Shown: positions 1 through 8,300, counted from the stretch's first letter. The stretch: DNA of 50,918 nt from Salinisphaera japonica YTM-1 (GCF_003788585.1 NZ_AYKG01000020.1:1-50918), one strand, 5' to 3'. The notes: generated from the letters alone by a model not told the origin. Made by a program: numbers and translations.

Positions 1-199
1 TCGGCTCGCGTCGGCGGCTGTGCCGCCGGTCGAACCCTCGGTACGGGGCCTAAACATCACCGGGCACACCCGCTTTCCAAGAGCGCTCCTTTGACCGCTC
101 GGACACCTCTCCATCGAGCGGCGCGAATTGTAACTTAAACCGGACACCCACGCGACCGTATTTTCGAAACACGGCCATATTCTGCGAACGCCGGGCGTT
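1..199. other. non-coding window edge, nothing identified
   Basis: No convincing reading frame is seen. A short inverted repeat, CGGCGG at 12-17 and CCGCCG at 23-28, could form a hairpin downstream of the minus-strand yjb operon. It has no T-run on either strand, so I do not call it a terminator. Confidence 0.4.
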
Positions 200-538
200 T
201 TAGCGCCTGGTTTGGAGGACTGGGGGTGTGGTCAAACACCGTGACTGGTCGTTATCCGGCTCGGTGCCGACCGGCGCCTCGCCGTAGGCTGCGACGGGCC
301 CGTTGCGAACATCCGGTACGCTCATCTGATCATCGGATTTCGGCACTTCAAGCCCGGCGGGGGCCTTAAGCTTGGGAAACGCGATGGCATCGGCATAGCC
401 CTGGCGTTTCAGGCAATTGGGCGTGCTACTGCAGGCAGTCGCTGAAATAGCAACAACAACCAGCGCTGTGACGTTCACAAGTTTACGCATACCAATCCGG
501 CGCATAGAAAAAACAGGGTGTCGTGGCGCATCGATCAT
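200..538 (-). CDS. short lipoprotein resembling the N-terminal segment of BamC
   Basis: Predicted 112-residue lipoprotein. A hydrophobic stretch ends in a lipobox SATAC with Cys36, so lipid anchoring is expected, probably in the outer membrane. After the Cys, the order KRQ, then LKAPAGLEVP, then MSVPDVRNG resembles the unstructured N-terminal stretch by which BamC contacts BamD. The two folded BamC domains are absent. The first ATG overlaps the yjbH stop as ATGA, which favours coupled translation; an internal ATG at 490 would give a more usual 20-residue signal peptide. bamC normally follows dapA directly, and here the yjb operon lies between them. It could be a reduced BamC or a dedicated accessory of the Yjb system. 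Function is inferred only. Confidence 0.72.
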   Translation of the reverse strand: MIDAPRHPVFSMRRIGMRKLVNVTALVVVAISATACSSTPNCLKRQGYADAIAFPKLKAPAGLEVPKSDDQMSVPDVRNGPVAAYGEAPVGTEPDNDQSRCLTTPPVLQTRR

Positions 539-2706
539 CGCGATTCCGGTGGCTCGAAGCCTTGCCAGTAATCGTCAACGTCTCGATCGTAAGTCAGACC
601 GTACAACGAGTAACGTCGATTCAGGAACGCCCCGCCGTCTCGTGTCAGCGGGCTCCATTTCAGACCGAGCGCGTTACGCGTTGAACGTGTGAAGAAGGTA
701 TCCAGCGGGATCGTCACATAGATTCCCTTGTCAAAACCGCCTTCGCCGAAGTTGTCGTTATAACTGGCATCCGTATAGGTGGCATAAGCTCCGATGCGGA
801 CACCTGACTCGAACTGGCGCGACAGATCCAGTGTGCCGCCGTAATCGCCGGCAAGATACTGGCCGACGCTGGCCCGCATCAGCACATCCTTGATGCCGGT
901 ATCGATATAGGCGGTCGCATGGCCGGTCACGACATCGTAGTCGCGAAAATCGAACTGTGTCTTGAAATCGCGCTGACGCACGTAGTTTACGTCGATACCG
1001 AACGCTGCACGGCTGTTGAACGGACGATAAAGCACTTCGCCACCGACGCCGCCAAACATCTGTTCGAGCAGACCGGCGTATCCCATGCCGAACCAGTTGT
1101 CGGCCAGGCGCGCGGTACGCGTGTATTGCAGGTTGTAGACGCCGAGATCGGTCTCGTCCGTATAACGGTTGATGAACGTACGTACCCGAGGGAGATCAGA
1201 ATCGGCGACGTAGTCGAAGTCGTCGTAGTTGTCGATCAGCGAGTAGCCGAGCGTTCCCGTGAACCAGCCGTGATCATCGGTACGCAACTCGGCACTGGCC
1301 TGAACCAATACCTGATACAAGTAACCGTCGGGGCCGCCATAGTTCTGTATCAACGCCGGACGAATGTTCCAATCAAACCGATCCGGGTGCTGTTCATAAA
1401 CCGTAGTTTCAATCTCTGAGAGATCCGCGGTCTCGCTCTGGCTCACATCCACGACTTTCACACCGCGGCGATAATCATCGTAAGCGAACACACTGCCCGG
1501 CTCGGTCAAGAACGGTGCGTCGTTCGGCATTGGATCGCGCGGCAAATTGTCTTGCCGCAGATAGAAGCCGCGCTTGGTATAGCGATACTGAAACGAGCTG
1601 ATGTCGTCGTTGGTCACGCTATTGAGGATTCGGTTCCCGCGTAGTTCGCCCTGTGCCAGGTCACGATAGCGAGACTGCGCGCCCTCCACGATGACGGTAT
1701 CGCCCCGTGTCTTGATACGGCGCACTTGGATGCCTGCGTTCTCGCCGAGCGCCTGCGCGGTTTTTTGCCAGTTGTCGGTCGTTTCCACGGGCGCCGGCTG
1801 AACGGGCACCGGCGGCGCGTCGGACTTCGGCTGATAAAGGTGCGCCAGGCCGACACTTAACGTTGCACCGAACATTGCTGTCGTACCGCGCTCATAGGCG
1901 CCGGTAAGCGTCAGATTGTCGTTGACCCGAAGACGCGCACCGAAATTGACCGGGAGATCCTGTTCGATGGACAGCCCTAACGGCTCGCTCTCGTAGTCAT
2001 TACCTTCGTACTCGACTTGCAGCGTGAGCGGCTCGAACGGTGTGTGGTACTCAACGCCACCAAAAAACGCGCTTCGCCCGGTGAAAAGGCTTTTGAAGTT
2101 GAAGTCGCCGCCGCCAGCCGAGCGATCGCGGTCGCGATCATCAAAGCCGTCGTCGATATAAGAAAACGGATTTTTTACATCGCCGCGCGCGCCGAGATAA
2201 CCCCAGGCCATGCCAAAGCTGAAGTCGAGGTCATACCAGCGTTTATTGGCAACCAGATACTCACTTCCAAAAAGGCCGGTGCCGCCGAAATCGCGAAAAC
2301 CGAGCGCGATCTGCGGCGCCCAGCGTGATTCGCTTAGCAGCCGAAGCTTAAGATCGACACCCTTGTCCAGATAATCCCGATCCGAGCCGGCACCGAAATC
2401 CCGGCCCGAGATACTGGTGTAGCGGAAACCGCCTTGCAGCCAGGAAAACGGCTGAAAGCTGAAGGCAAAGTTACTGTATGGGTCAGCATTGGAATAGGTG
2501 AAGGCGAATTCGCCGACCGGCGCCATGCGTGCCGTGGGCGTTTCCAACAGCCCTGTGCCGCCATAGTTCGCCTGAAACGGCGCATAGTCCCCGGTGAAGT
2601 CCTTTGCCGGTGCCGGCAGGCTGACCACCGGCGTGACCGCAACGGCGAGGCTGAAGGCAACGAACGATCGTCTGGACCGAGCCGGCCTATTCCTTGGCTC
2701 TCGCAC
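535..2706 (-). CDS. yjbH: YjbH family outer-membrane exopolysaccharide protein
   Basis: Large secreted protein of 723 residues. An Arg-rich N-terminus is followed by a hydrophobic signal segment (about residues 15-34). The family start is clear in the NYGGTGLLETPTARM motif followed by alternating aromatic and glycine-rich strands, typical of a beta-rich envelope protein (YjbH/GfcD type). Family members act in export or assembly of an exopolysaccharide encoded by yjbEFGH, a colanic-acid- and biofilm-associated operon in enterics. The start overlaps the end of yjbG by 20 bp and its TGA overlaps the next lipoprotein start, so the genes are tightly coupled. The family identity is secure; the polysaccharide and the exact role are unknown here. 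Confidence 0.88.
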   Translation of the reverse strand: MREPRNRPARSRRSFVAFSLAVAVTPVVSLPAPAKDFTGDYAPFQANYGGTGLLETPTARMAPVGEFAFTYSNADPYSNFAFSFQPFSWLQGGFRYTSISGRDFGAGSDRDYLDKGVDLKLRLLSESRWAPQIALGFRDFGGTGLFGSEYLVANKRWYDLDFSFGMAWGYLGARGDVKNPFSYIDDGFDDRDRDRSAGGGDFNFKSLFTGRSAFFGGVEYHTPFEPLTLQVEYEGNDYESEPLGLSIEQDLPVNFGARLRVNDNLTLTGAYERGTTAMFGATLSVGLAHLYQPKSDAPPVPVQPAPVETTDNWQKTAQALGENAGIQVRRIKTRGDTVIVEGAQSRYRDLAQGELRGNRILNSVTNDDISSFQYRYTKRGFYLRQDNLPRDPMPNDAPFLTEPGSVFAYDDYRRGVKVVDVSQSETADLSEIETTVYEQHPDRFDWNIRPALIQNYGGPDGYLYQVLVQASAELRTDDHGWFTGTLGYSLIDNYDDFDYVADSDLPRVRTFINRYTDETDLGVYNLQYTRTARLADNWFGMGYAGLLEQMFGGVGGEVLYRPFNSRAAFGIDVNYVRQRDFKTQFDFRDYDVVTGHATAYIDTGIKDVLMRASVGQYLAGDYGGTLDLSRQFESGVRIGAYATYTDASYNDNFGEGGFDKGIYVTIPLDTFFTRSTRNALGLKWSPLTRDGGAFLNRRYSLYGLTYDRDVDDYWQGFEPPESR

Positions 2707-3472
2707 TCACCCTCTCCCCTGAAAGATCTTGTTCGCGACAGTCGATACCCGACGGGGTATGCGCGAGATAGTCTGCCATCGCGTCCTGCATCCAGCCGAA
2801 CACCTGGCCCGACAGTGGAAAGCTACCCACGACCTGAGCCCCGGGTGACAACACGCCATCTGCGTAATTCCAGGCCTGCGTGCCGTAGCGATTGACCTGC
2901 CCATCGGGCGTTACGACAGACACGAAGCCGGTCGTACCATCGCGCACAGCGGGCACCTGCTCGTAAAGATCACTGAGCCTGAAGTCGGATTGCCAGGTGA
3001 TCTGTTCATGGCCGGCCGAAGACCATACCCCGACGGTGTCCGGCACGTCACAGGCGCCGATCGCGACAACACGCGCCACAGGCGGGCGGCTGTTCGGGTG
3101 TGACAATAAATAAGACGGCGACCAATCCCCCGGCACACGAGAGCGATCGCGCTGACCGAGCCCGGCCTTCCAGGCATCAAGTGCCGCGACATACCGCGCA
3201 TAACCGCCCGCATCCAGACGCCACCGCAGACGCTCGAACTCGGCGATCAGATCCTCACGTGCGCCATCGAGCCGCTGGGCCGACTCATCGGCACGGATAA
3301 ACGCATAAGGCGGAATGATATCACTGGCTGCCGGAAATCCAAGCCATGCGTCCAATAGCGAAGACGGTGCCCCGGGGGCTACGGCTGCCGAGCTGCCGGC
3401 ATACATAATCATCGGCGCGACCAAGGCGCTCAACGTGAGTCTCACCACCCCACGGGCATTATTCAGAACCAT
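2687..3472 (-). CDS. yjbG: YjbG / GfcC-like capsule biosynthesis protein
   Basis: Periplasmic protein of about 261 residues. I chose the ATG at 3472, two bases after the yjbF stop, because it starts a clean signal peptide ending near AGSSAAVA; the open frame runs upstream to 3607 but that part overlaps yjbF. The order after yjbF and before yjbH, together with a C-terminal region mentioning sugar-export-like features (VTPDGQVNRYGTQAWNY and a WMQDAMADYL helix), fits the GfcC/YjbG family. These proteins are thought to assist polysaccharide secretion in the periplasm. Its last 20 bases overlap yjbH. Confidence 0.8.
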   Translation of the reverse strand: MVLNNARGVVRLTLSALVAPMIMYAGSSAAVAPGAPSSLLDAWLGFPAASDIIPPYAFIRADESAQRLDGAREDLIAEFERLRWRLDAGGYARYVAALDAWKAGLGQRDRSRVPGDWSPSYLLSHPNSRPPVARVVAIGACDVPDTVGVWSSAGHEQITWQSDFRLSDLYEQVPAVRDGTTGFVSVVTPDGQVNRYGTQAWNYADGVLSPGAQVVGSFPLSGQVFGWMQDAMADYLAHTPSGIDCREQDLSGERVSARAKE

Positions 3473-3474
3473 GA

Positions 3475-4185
3475 CTACCACCAGGGTCGAGCGACGGACC
3501 AAGCAAAGGACGGGCTGCCCGGCCAGGGCTCGGTTCTGCCTTTCCATATCCGGTGTGTGTCCGGAGCAAGCCAGTAAACCGAGCGCGTCGTACCGGCCCC
3601 CACCCAATCAAGCGTCTCTTCACAGCGCAACAGAGGCAGCCGCGCAAGCGGGAGTTCAACCACTTCGGTTTCTCCGGCACAGGTCAAAACCGCTGAAGCC
3701 GCCATTGCTTTCGTCTGGGACGACGATGCATTTCGCCACTGCCGGATAACGCGATAAGAGCGCGGCTCATCCAAAGCGCCCGGAAACGGCGTCGATGCCT
3801 TGGGCGCCGGCGACAAACCCTCGAACGAGGTCATGTCGAGGTTGTTTTTAAGGCCAGCCGTCGATGACAGATACCCACGCGAGAGCGTCACGGTTTCGGA
3901 GCGCCCGGATTGCCAATACGTTACGCCGGGTTGTTGTTCGGCAAGCACGAGCAGGCCACCCCGGCTGTCCTGTGTGAACTTAATCGTGGCGAACGAGATC
4001 TCTTCAGCACGGCCGGACACGTCAGCGTTGTCGAACGGCCAGAGCGCCGCAGTGGTGGCGATCAGCGGATGATCGTTCGCGTCGAAATACGAACAGCCGG
4101 ACAGCGCGATGCTCGCGAGACCCACATAAAGAAGGGCCGCCTTACGGCGGCCCTTCTTGACACGATCGAATCGTGATCCAGTCAT
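3475..4185 (-). CDS. yjbF: YjbF / GfcB-like lipoprotein
   Basis: Lipoprotein of 236 residues with a positively charged n-region (KKGRRK), a hydrophobic core and a lipobox LSGC at Cys31. Position between yjbE and yjbG and the TIKFTQDSRGGLLVLAEQQPG region with a following SGRSETVTLSRGYL stretch match the YjbF/GfcB family, an outer-membrane lipoprotein of the exopolysaccharide export set. The ATG at 4185 is 10 bases after the yjbE stop; a longer frame reaches 4245 but overlaps yjbE. A perfect 13-bp inverted repeat lies in the codons of the signal peptide n-region (separate entry) and may limit expression relative to yjbE. Confidence 0.83.
   Translation of the reverse strand: MTGSRFDRVKKGRRKAALLYVGLASIALSGCSYFDANDHPLIATTAALWPFDNADVSGRAEEISFATIKFTQDSRGGLLVLAEQQPGVTYWQSGRSETVTLSRGYLSSTAGLKNNLDMTSFEGLSPAPKASTPFPGALDEPRSYRVIRQWRNASSSQTKAMAASAVLTCAGETEVVELPLARLPLLRCEETLDWVGAGTTRSVYWLAPDTHRIWKGRTEPWPGSPSFAWSVARPWW
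4129..4158 (-). promoter_or_regulatory. perfect 13-bp hairpin in the 5' coding region of yjbF
   Basis: AAGAAGGGCCGCC (4129-4141), a four-base loop, then the exact complement (4146-4158). On the transcribed strand it is followed by TATGTG, so the T-run is limited to the stem's own CTTCTT end. It resembles an intrinsic terminator or attenuator placed after yjbE, within codons for KKGRRKAAL of yjbF. A role in lowering yjbFGH relative to yjbE is inference. Confidence 0.6.
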
Positions 4186-4195
4186 GAGCGACGGA

Positions 4196-4504
4196 TCAGT
4201 TCGTGGTGCCAGTCGTACCCGTCGTACCCGTCGTGCCGGTAGCACCGTTCAGGTCGACGTTTTCATCGTCACTACCGCTGTTGGCGACAGCGAAAGCGGC
4301 GCCGATAGCAGCGCCGGCACCGACAACGGCCAATGCCGTATAACCAGCGACTTCGCCAGCGCTGGCACCGGCAGAACCGCCGCTGGCCGGCGTGTAGGTC
4401 GCCGCTTCGCGGTTATCGTTGCTGGTGTCGTTCGCCTGGGCAAACGTGATGGCCGGCGCAAAAGCCAGCAGCGTGATAGAAGCAGCAGTCAAAAACTTTT
4501 TCAT
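4196..4504 (-). CDS. yjbE: YjbE-like small secreted protein
   Basis: Small protein of 102 residues with a Sec signal peptide (MKKFLTAASITLLAF...TFA, about 22 residues). The mature part is rich in Ala, Gly and Ser with a hydrophobic AVVGAGAAIGAAFAVA stretch, and ends in the tandem tract GTTGTTGTTGTTN. Enteric YjbE has the same design, a Gly/Ala segment followed by a Thr-rich tail, and is the first gene of yjbEFGH. A strong ribosome binding site (GGGAGG, nine bases before ATG) suggests high expression. The repeated GTT codons could slip and vary tract length. Function is unknown beyond the exopolysaccharide operon. Confidence 0.85.
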   Translation of the reverse strand: MKKFLTAASITLLAFAPAITFAQANDTSNDNREAATYTPASGGSAGASAGEVAGYTALAVVGAGAAIGAAFAVANSGSDDENVDLNGATGTTGTTGTTGTTN

Positions 4505-4622
4505 AATTAAGCCTCCCGTAGGCGCAATGTGGTCGACGCGCTATGTGAAAAACTACTAAATACGCGCGACCAATACAAGTAGAACACAGTATTTATTTCT
4601 TCATGCCGAGACGCGCAAGTCG
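4505..4622 (-). promoter_or_regulatory. probable yjbE promoter region
   Basis: The 118 bases between dapA and yjbE contain the most AT-rich stretch of the neighbourhood (about 4540-4600: TATTTAGTAGTTTTTCACAT on the minus strand). The yjb operon probably has its own promoter here. No hexamer pair is good enough to name, and I could not recognise an RcsB box. Confidence 0.35.
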
Positions 4623-5528
4623 TTAATCACGCAGCAAATCAAGGCCGCGCAAGGCCTCGCGCACGTATTCATGAAAATGTTCGGCAAGCGGCGTCAGCGG
4701 CAGGCGAATTCCGGCCTCGATCCACCCCATGTCCTGTAGCGCCCATTTGACCGGAATCGGGTTGGCTTCCATAAAGAGCGCGGTGTGCAGACTCTGCATA
4801 TCGGCATCCAGTCTTTCGGCGCGCTCACGTTCACCGGCGGTCGCGGCGAGACACATGTCGCTCATCAATCGCGGCACGACGTTCGCCACGACCGAGATAT
4901 TACCCTTGCCGCCCACCAGCATGGACTCCATGGCCGTGCCATCGTCGCCCGAGTAGATATCCATGCCGTCGCCCACGTGCTCGATGAGATCATGAATACG
5001 CTCGATCGAGCCCTTGGCTTCCTTGATGGCAACGATGTTGTCGATCTCGGCCAGCCGGCCCACGGTTTCCGGCAACATATCCACGCCGGTCCGGCTCGGC
5101 ACGTTGTAAAGGATCTGGGGGATATCCACCGCCATCGCGATGGCATGGAAATGACGATACAGCCCTTCCTGGCTCGGCTTGTTGTAATAAGGACAGACCA
5201 GCAGTGAGGCATCCGCGCCCACCCGCTTGGCGTGGCGCGTCAGTCGGATGGCTTCGTCGGTCGCGTTGCCCCCCGTGCCGGCAATCACCGGGATGCGTTT
5301 GTCCACGATCTCGACCGTTCGCTCGATCACTTCGTCGTGTTCGCGAAAACCCAACGTCGCCGACTCACCGGTCGTGCCGACCGCCACAATGCCGTGCGTG
5401 CCCTGCTCGATATGCCAGTTGACCAAGCGCTCGAGCGCCTGCCAGTCCACGCTGCCATCGGCATGCATGGGCGTCACCAGCGCCACCATGCTGCCGCCGA
5501 GTTGTTGTCTGTCTATTGCCACGGTCAT
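4623..5528 (-). CDS. dapA: 4-hydroxy-tetrahydrodipicolinate synthase
   Basis: Condenses pyruvate with aspartate semialdehyde, the first committed step of lysine and diaminopimelate synthesis, in the cytoplasm. A TIM-barrel aldolase of 301 residues, the usual length. The Schiff-base lysine is K169 in VAIKEAKGS, the catalytic tyrosine Y141 in ILYNVPSRTG, and the Thr pair is in GTTGES at 51-56. AGGAG sits immediately next to the annotated ATG, which is too close; a GTG two codons later (5522) has the same AGGAG at six bases and may be the true start. Divergent from gcvR-bcp, an arrangement common in gammaproteobacteria. The usual downstream bamC is displaced by the yjb operon. Confidence 0.97.
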   Translation of the reverse strand: MTVAIDRQQLGGSMVALVTPMHADGSVDWQALERLVNWHIEQGTHGIVAVGTTGESATLGFREHDEVIERTVEIVDKRIPVIAGTGGNATDEAIRLTRHAKRVGADASLLVCPYYNKPSQEGLYRHFHAIAMAVDIPQILYNVPSRTGVDMLPETVGRLAEIDNIVAIKEAKGSIERIHDLIEHVGDGMDIYSGDDGTAMESMLVGGKGNISVVANVVPRLMSDMCLAATAGERERAERLDADMQSLHTALFMEANPIPVKWALQDMGWIEAGIRLPLTPLAEHFHEYVREALRGLDLLRD

Positions 5529-5551
5529 CTCCTACCCTTGCGCAGGCCGGG

Positions 5552-5557
5552 ATTGTA
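5552..5557 (-). promoter_or_regulatory. candidate -10 element of dapA
   Basis: The minus strand reads TACAAT, five of six to the sigma-70 -10 consensus, about 23 bases before the dapA ATG. The -35 region at 16-17 bases spacing (ATGTTA/TATGTT) is weak, so this is only a candidate. Confidence 0.35.
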
Positions 5558-5732
5558 CCGAGCTTGTTGGTGCTAACATAGCCGGCTTTTAAAATGCCGT
5601 CGACGGCTCTCAAGCCGCGCTGCGTTGCGCTGATGCATCCCGCACGGCCGTAGCGCATCGCGTACTGCCTGTGCCACCGTCGATGCTCCGCGGCGCGCGT
5701 GCTGCGTGTCGCTAGTTCTGTTCTGAGCGGTC

Positions 5733-6272
5733 ATGCCTGAAATCAAGAAATATCTATCCCTTGTCGCACTCGGCACTGCCCGCGAGCGGCTCGCTCACGA
5801 TTTGATCGGCGCCGTGGCACGCCGCGGCTGCGCAGTGGAGGAATGTCGCATCACGCCGCTGGGCGATCATTTCTCGGCGGTCATGCTGCTGGCCGGTAAT
5901 TGGAGTGCCATGGGCAAGATGGCCTCTGCCCTGCCGGGCCTGGCGGAGACGCTCGGGCTATCCATCCAGTTTGAACATACGGAGCCTGGCGTGCCGGCAC
6001 CCGATTACCGCCCGTATGCCGCCGAGGTCGTCGGCCCACAGCAGCCCCGGACGCTGGGCGAGCTCGTGGCCTTCTTTTCCGAGCAGGACGTATTGATCCA
6101 CGAATTGAGCGTCCAGGCGTATGACGCCGGGATGACCGGCGCGGCGATGTGCACCGTGCATATGTCGCTGCGGGTACCCATCAACCAGCATCCACAAACG
6201 CTGCGCGATGCCTTCATGGATATCTGCGACGACCTGAATGCTGACGGCCTGCTCGACCCGATCAAAACCTAG
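5733..6272 (+). CDS. gcvR: GcvR-like tandem ACT-domain regulator
   Basis: Protein of 179 residues with two ACT-type domains, the first opening YLSLVALGTARERLAHDLIG and the second around RTLGELVAFFSEQDVLIHEL. This is the layout of GcvR, which in E. coli binds GcvA and represses the glycine cleavage operon when glycine is scarce. The gene order dapA (divergent), gcvR, bcp is the same as in E. coli and Pseudomonas and supports the assignment. No GcvA or gcv gene is in the window, so the target is inferred. Eleven bases separate it from bcp, so they are likely cotranscribed. Confidence 0.87.
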   Translation: MPEIKKYLSLVALGTARERLAHDLIGAVARRGCAVEECRITPLGDHFSAVMLLAGNWSAMGKMASALPGLAETLGLSIQFEHTEPGVPAPDYRPYAAEVVGPQQPRTLGELVAFFSEQDVLIHELSVQAYDAGMTGAAMCTVHMSLRVPINQHPQTLRDAFMDICDDLNADGLLDPIKT

Positions 6273-6283
6273 AAGGACTCGCC

Positions 6284-6751
6284 ATGGCCGTAGAACCCAA
6301 CGATCGCGCACCGGATTTCAAAGCGCCCGCAACCGGGGATCAGACGCTTTCACTGTCGGATTTTTCCAATCGTATTCTCGTGCTTTATTTCTACCCGCGT
6401 GACAACACGCCCGGCTGCACACAAGAGGGCCAGGGCTTTCGTGACATCTACCCGGCGCTGCAACAGGCCGGGGCCGACGTGCTCGGCGTCTCGCGGGATT
6501 CGTTGCGCAGGCATGAGAACTTTCGTACCAAGCATGCTTTTCCGTTTGATTTGATCAGCGACGCGGACGAGCGCGTATGCAAGGCCTACGAGGTACTCAA
6601 GGAAAAGAACATGTACGGCCGCACACATATCGGCATCGAACGCTCGACGTTTGTCATCGACACGCACGGCATCATTCGCTATGTCTGGCGGGGCGTGAAG
6701 GTCGCCGATCACGCCCAGGACGTCCTACAGGCCGTCACAGCCATCGACTGA
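6284..6751 (+). CDS. bcp: thioredoxin-dependent peroxiredoxin, Bcp/PrxQ type
   Basis: Reduces hydrogen peroxide and organic hydroperoxides in the cytoplasm. At 155 residues it has the usual length. The active site FYPRDNTPGCT gives the peroxidatic Cys45 with Thr42 and Pro43. The resolving Cys found five residues later in E. coli Bcp is Gln50 here, and another Cys occurs only at about residue 99 (ADERVCKAYE). It is thus either a one-Cys enzyme or uses a different resolving partner. AAGGA lies eight bases before the ATG. Confidence 0.95.
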   Translation: MAVEPNDRAPDFKAPATGDQTLSLSDFSNRILVLYFYPRDNTPGCTQEGQGFRDIYPALQQAGADVLGVSRDSLRRHENFRTKHAFPFDLISDADERVCKAYEVLKEKNMYGRTHIGIERSTFVIDTHGIIRYVWRGVKVADHAQDVLQAVTAID

Positions 6752-6769
6752 GCGCCCGGCGGCGGGCGC
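6752..6769. repeat. GC-rich inverted repeat between bcp and phoH
   Basis: GCGCCCG and CGGGCGC are separated by four bases directly after the bcp stop. No T-run follows on either strand; it may stabilise the bcp transcript end or act as a weak terminator. Confidence 0.4.
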
Positions 6770-6778
6770 CACTAAACC

Positions 6779-8203
6779 ATGAGTCTGTCTATGAGCCCAC
6801 GGGTATTCGTACTTGATACGAACGTGCTGATGCACGATCCGACCTCGATCTTCCGGTTCGCCGAGCATCATGTGTTTCTGCCCATGGTGGTGCTCGAAGA
6901 GCTGGACGGCGGCAAGAAAGGCCTGTCCGAAGTCGCGCGCAATGTGCGCCAGGTCAGCCGCTTTCTCGACGAACTGATGGCCGGCCAGTCACACGAGACG
7001 ATCGAAGCCGGCATTCCACTCGAGCAGCGTGACGAGCTGGCCAACCGTGCCAATGGCCAGAACCCGCCTCAGCCGAGCGGCCGACTGTTTTTTGAAACCC
7101 GCCCTCCGGAAGGCCAGCTGCCCACCATGTTGCCCGGCAGCAAGGCCGACAACTCGATCCTGTTGTCGGCACTGGCGCTTCGAAATGTCTTCTCCCAGGC
7201 CGAAATCGTTCTGGTGTCGAAGGACATCAATCTGCGGATCAAGGCCTCGGTCATCGGTATCCAGGCCCAGGATTACTTCAACGACAAGGTTCTGGAAGAC
7301 CTGGATCTGCTGCATACCGGCAGTGCGGCCCTGCCCGAGGATTTCTGGGCCGGCCACGCCGACGACATGAAATCCTGGCAAGAAGGCGGCGAGACGCTCT
7401 ATCAGCTCGAAGGCGATGACGTCGCCGACTGGCATCTCAACGAGCTGCTGTATTTCGATCGCGATAATGACGTCGAGCTCATCACGCGCGATATCGAAAA
7501 CAACGAGGCCCTGCTTGCGCTGGCGGAAAACTATCGCGAGGGCAAGCGAAACGTCTGGGGCGTGCATGCGCGCAATCGCGAACAGAACTTCGCGCTCAAT
7601 CTGTTGATGGACCCGGACATCGACGTGGTCACGTTGCTGGGTGCCGCCGGTACCGGCAAGACACTGCTCACCCTGGCCGCGGCCCTGGCCCAGACGCTGG
7701 ACGAGTCGCGTTATCGCGAAATCATCATGACGCGCGTGACCGTGCCCGTGGGCGACGACATCGGTTTCTTGCCGGGAACCGAAGAAGAAAAGATGACGCC
7801 CTGGATGGGCGCACTGATGGACAACCTGGAAGTGCTGACCGGCAGCTCCGGAGCCTCGGACTGGGAAAAAGCCGCGACCAACGAACTGCTGGCCAATCGG
7901 ATCAAGATCCGGTCGGTCAACTTCATGCGCGGGCGAACGTTTCTGGAACGCTTCGTGATCCTGGACGAAGCCCAGAACCTGACACCCAAGCAGATGAAAA
8001 CATTGATCACCCGTGCCGGCCCGGGTACCAAGTTCGTCTGTCTGGGCAATCTGGCCCAGATCGACACGCCCTATCTGACCGAGAACAGCTCCGGCCTGAC
8101 CCGCGTGGTTGATGCATTCCGCAACTGGCGTCATGCCGGCCACGTAACCCTCGCCCAGGGCGAGCGCTCACGCCTGGCTCATTTCGCATCAGAACATTTA
8201 TAG
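6779..8203 (+). CDS. PIN-PhoH fusion ATPase/ribonuclease (YlaK type)
   Basis: A 474-residue fusion of an N-terminal PIN nuclease-like domain and a C-terminal PhoH-type ATPase. The PIN start FVLDTNVLMHDP supplies the acidic Asp13 and further acids follow (EELDGGKKG; the KADNSILL region near 120). The PhoH part has a Walker A GAAGTGKT at 288-295 and a Walker B-like ILDEAQN near 400, followed by CLGNLAQIDTPYL. Members of this family act in RNA processing and unwinding; the cellular target is not known. An in-frame ATG four codons in (MSPRVF) is an alternative start. No obvious ribosome binding site precedes either. Confidence 0.9.
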   Translation: MSLSMSPRVFVLDTNVLMHDPTSIFRFAEHHVFLPMVVLEELDGGKKGLSEVARNVRQVSRFLDELMAGQSHETIEAGIPLEQRDELANRANGQNPPQPSGRLFFETRPPEGQLPTMLPGSKADNSILLSALALRNVFSQAEIVLVSKDINLRIKASVIGIQAQDYFNDKVLEDLDLLHTGSAALPEDFWAGHADDMKSWQEGGETLYQLEGDDVADWHLNELLYFDRDNDVELITRDIENNEALLALAENYREGKRNVWGVHARNREQNFALNLLMDPDIDVVTLLGAAGTGKTLLTLAAALAQTLDESRYREIIMTRVTVPVGDDIGFLPGTEEEKMTPWMGALMDNLEVLTGSSGASDWEKAATNELLANRIKIRSVNFMRGRTFLERFVILDEAQNLTPKQMKTLITRAGPGTKFVCLGNLAQIDTPYLTENSSGLTRVVDAFRNWRHAGHVTLAQGERSRLAHFASEHL

Positions 8204-8300
8204 TAAGACGTAGTAACAGCGATTGTTCAACCGCTCGATCATCGGCCTGACGGCCTCAAATAAAAAACAGATCGAACGGTATAGCCCGAGGAGACAACTT
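8204..8300 (+). promoter_or_regulatory. glcDEF upstream region with an imperfect inverted repeat
   Basis: Between the phoH stop and glcD, CCGCTCGATC (about 8231-8240) and GATCGAACGG (about 8270-8279) form an imperfect 10-bp inverted repeat. It could be an operator for a glycolate-responsive regulator; no regulator gene is present here, so this is only a suggestion. AGGAG precedes the glcD ATG. Confidence 0.3.

Noticed and set aside
1-60. GGTTCGA-like T-loop motif suggesting a tRNA on the minus strand
   Set aside because: The flanking T-stem does not pair and no acceptor or anticodon arm can be built.
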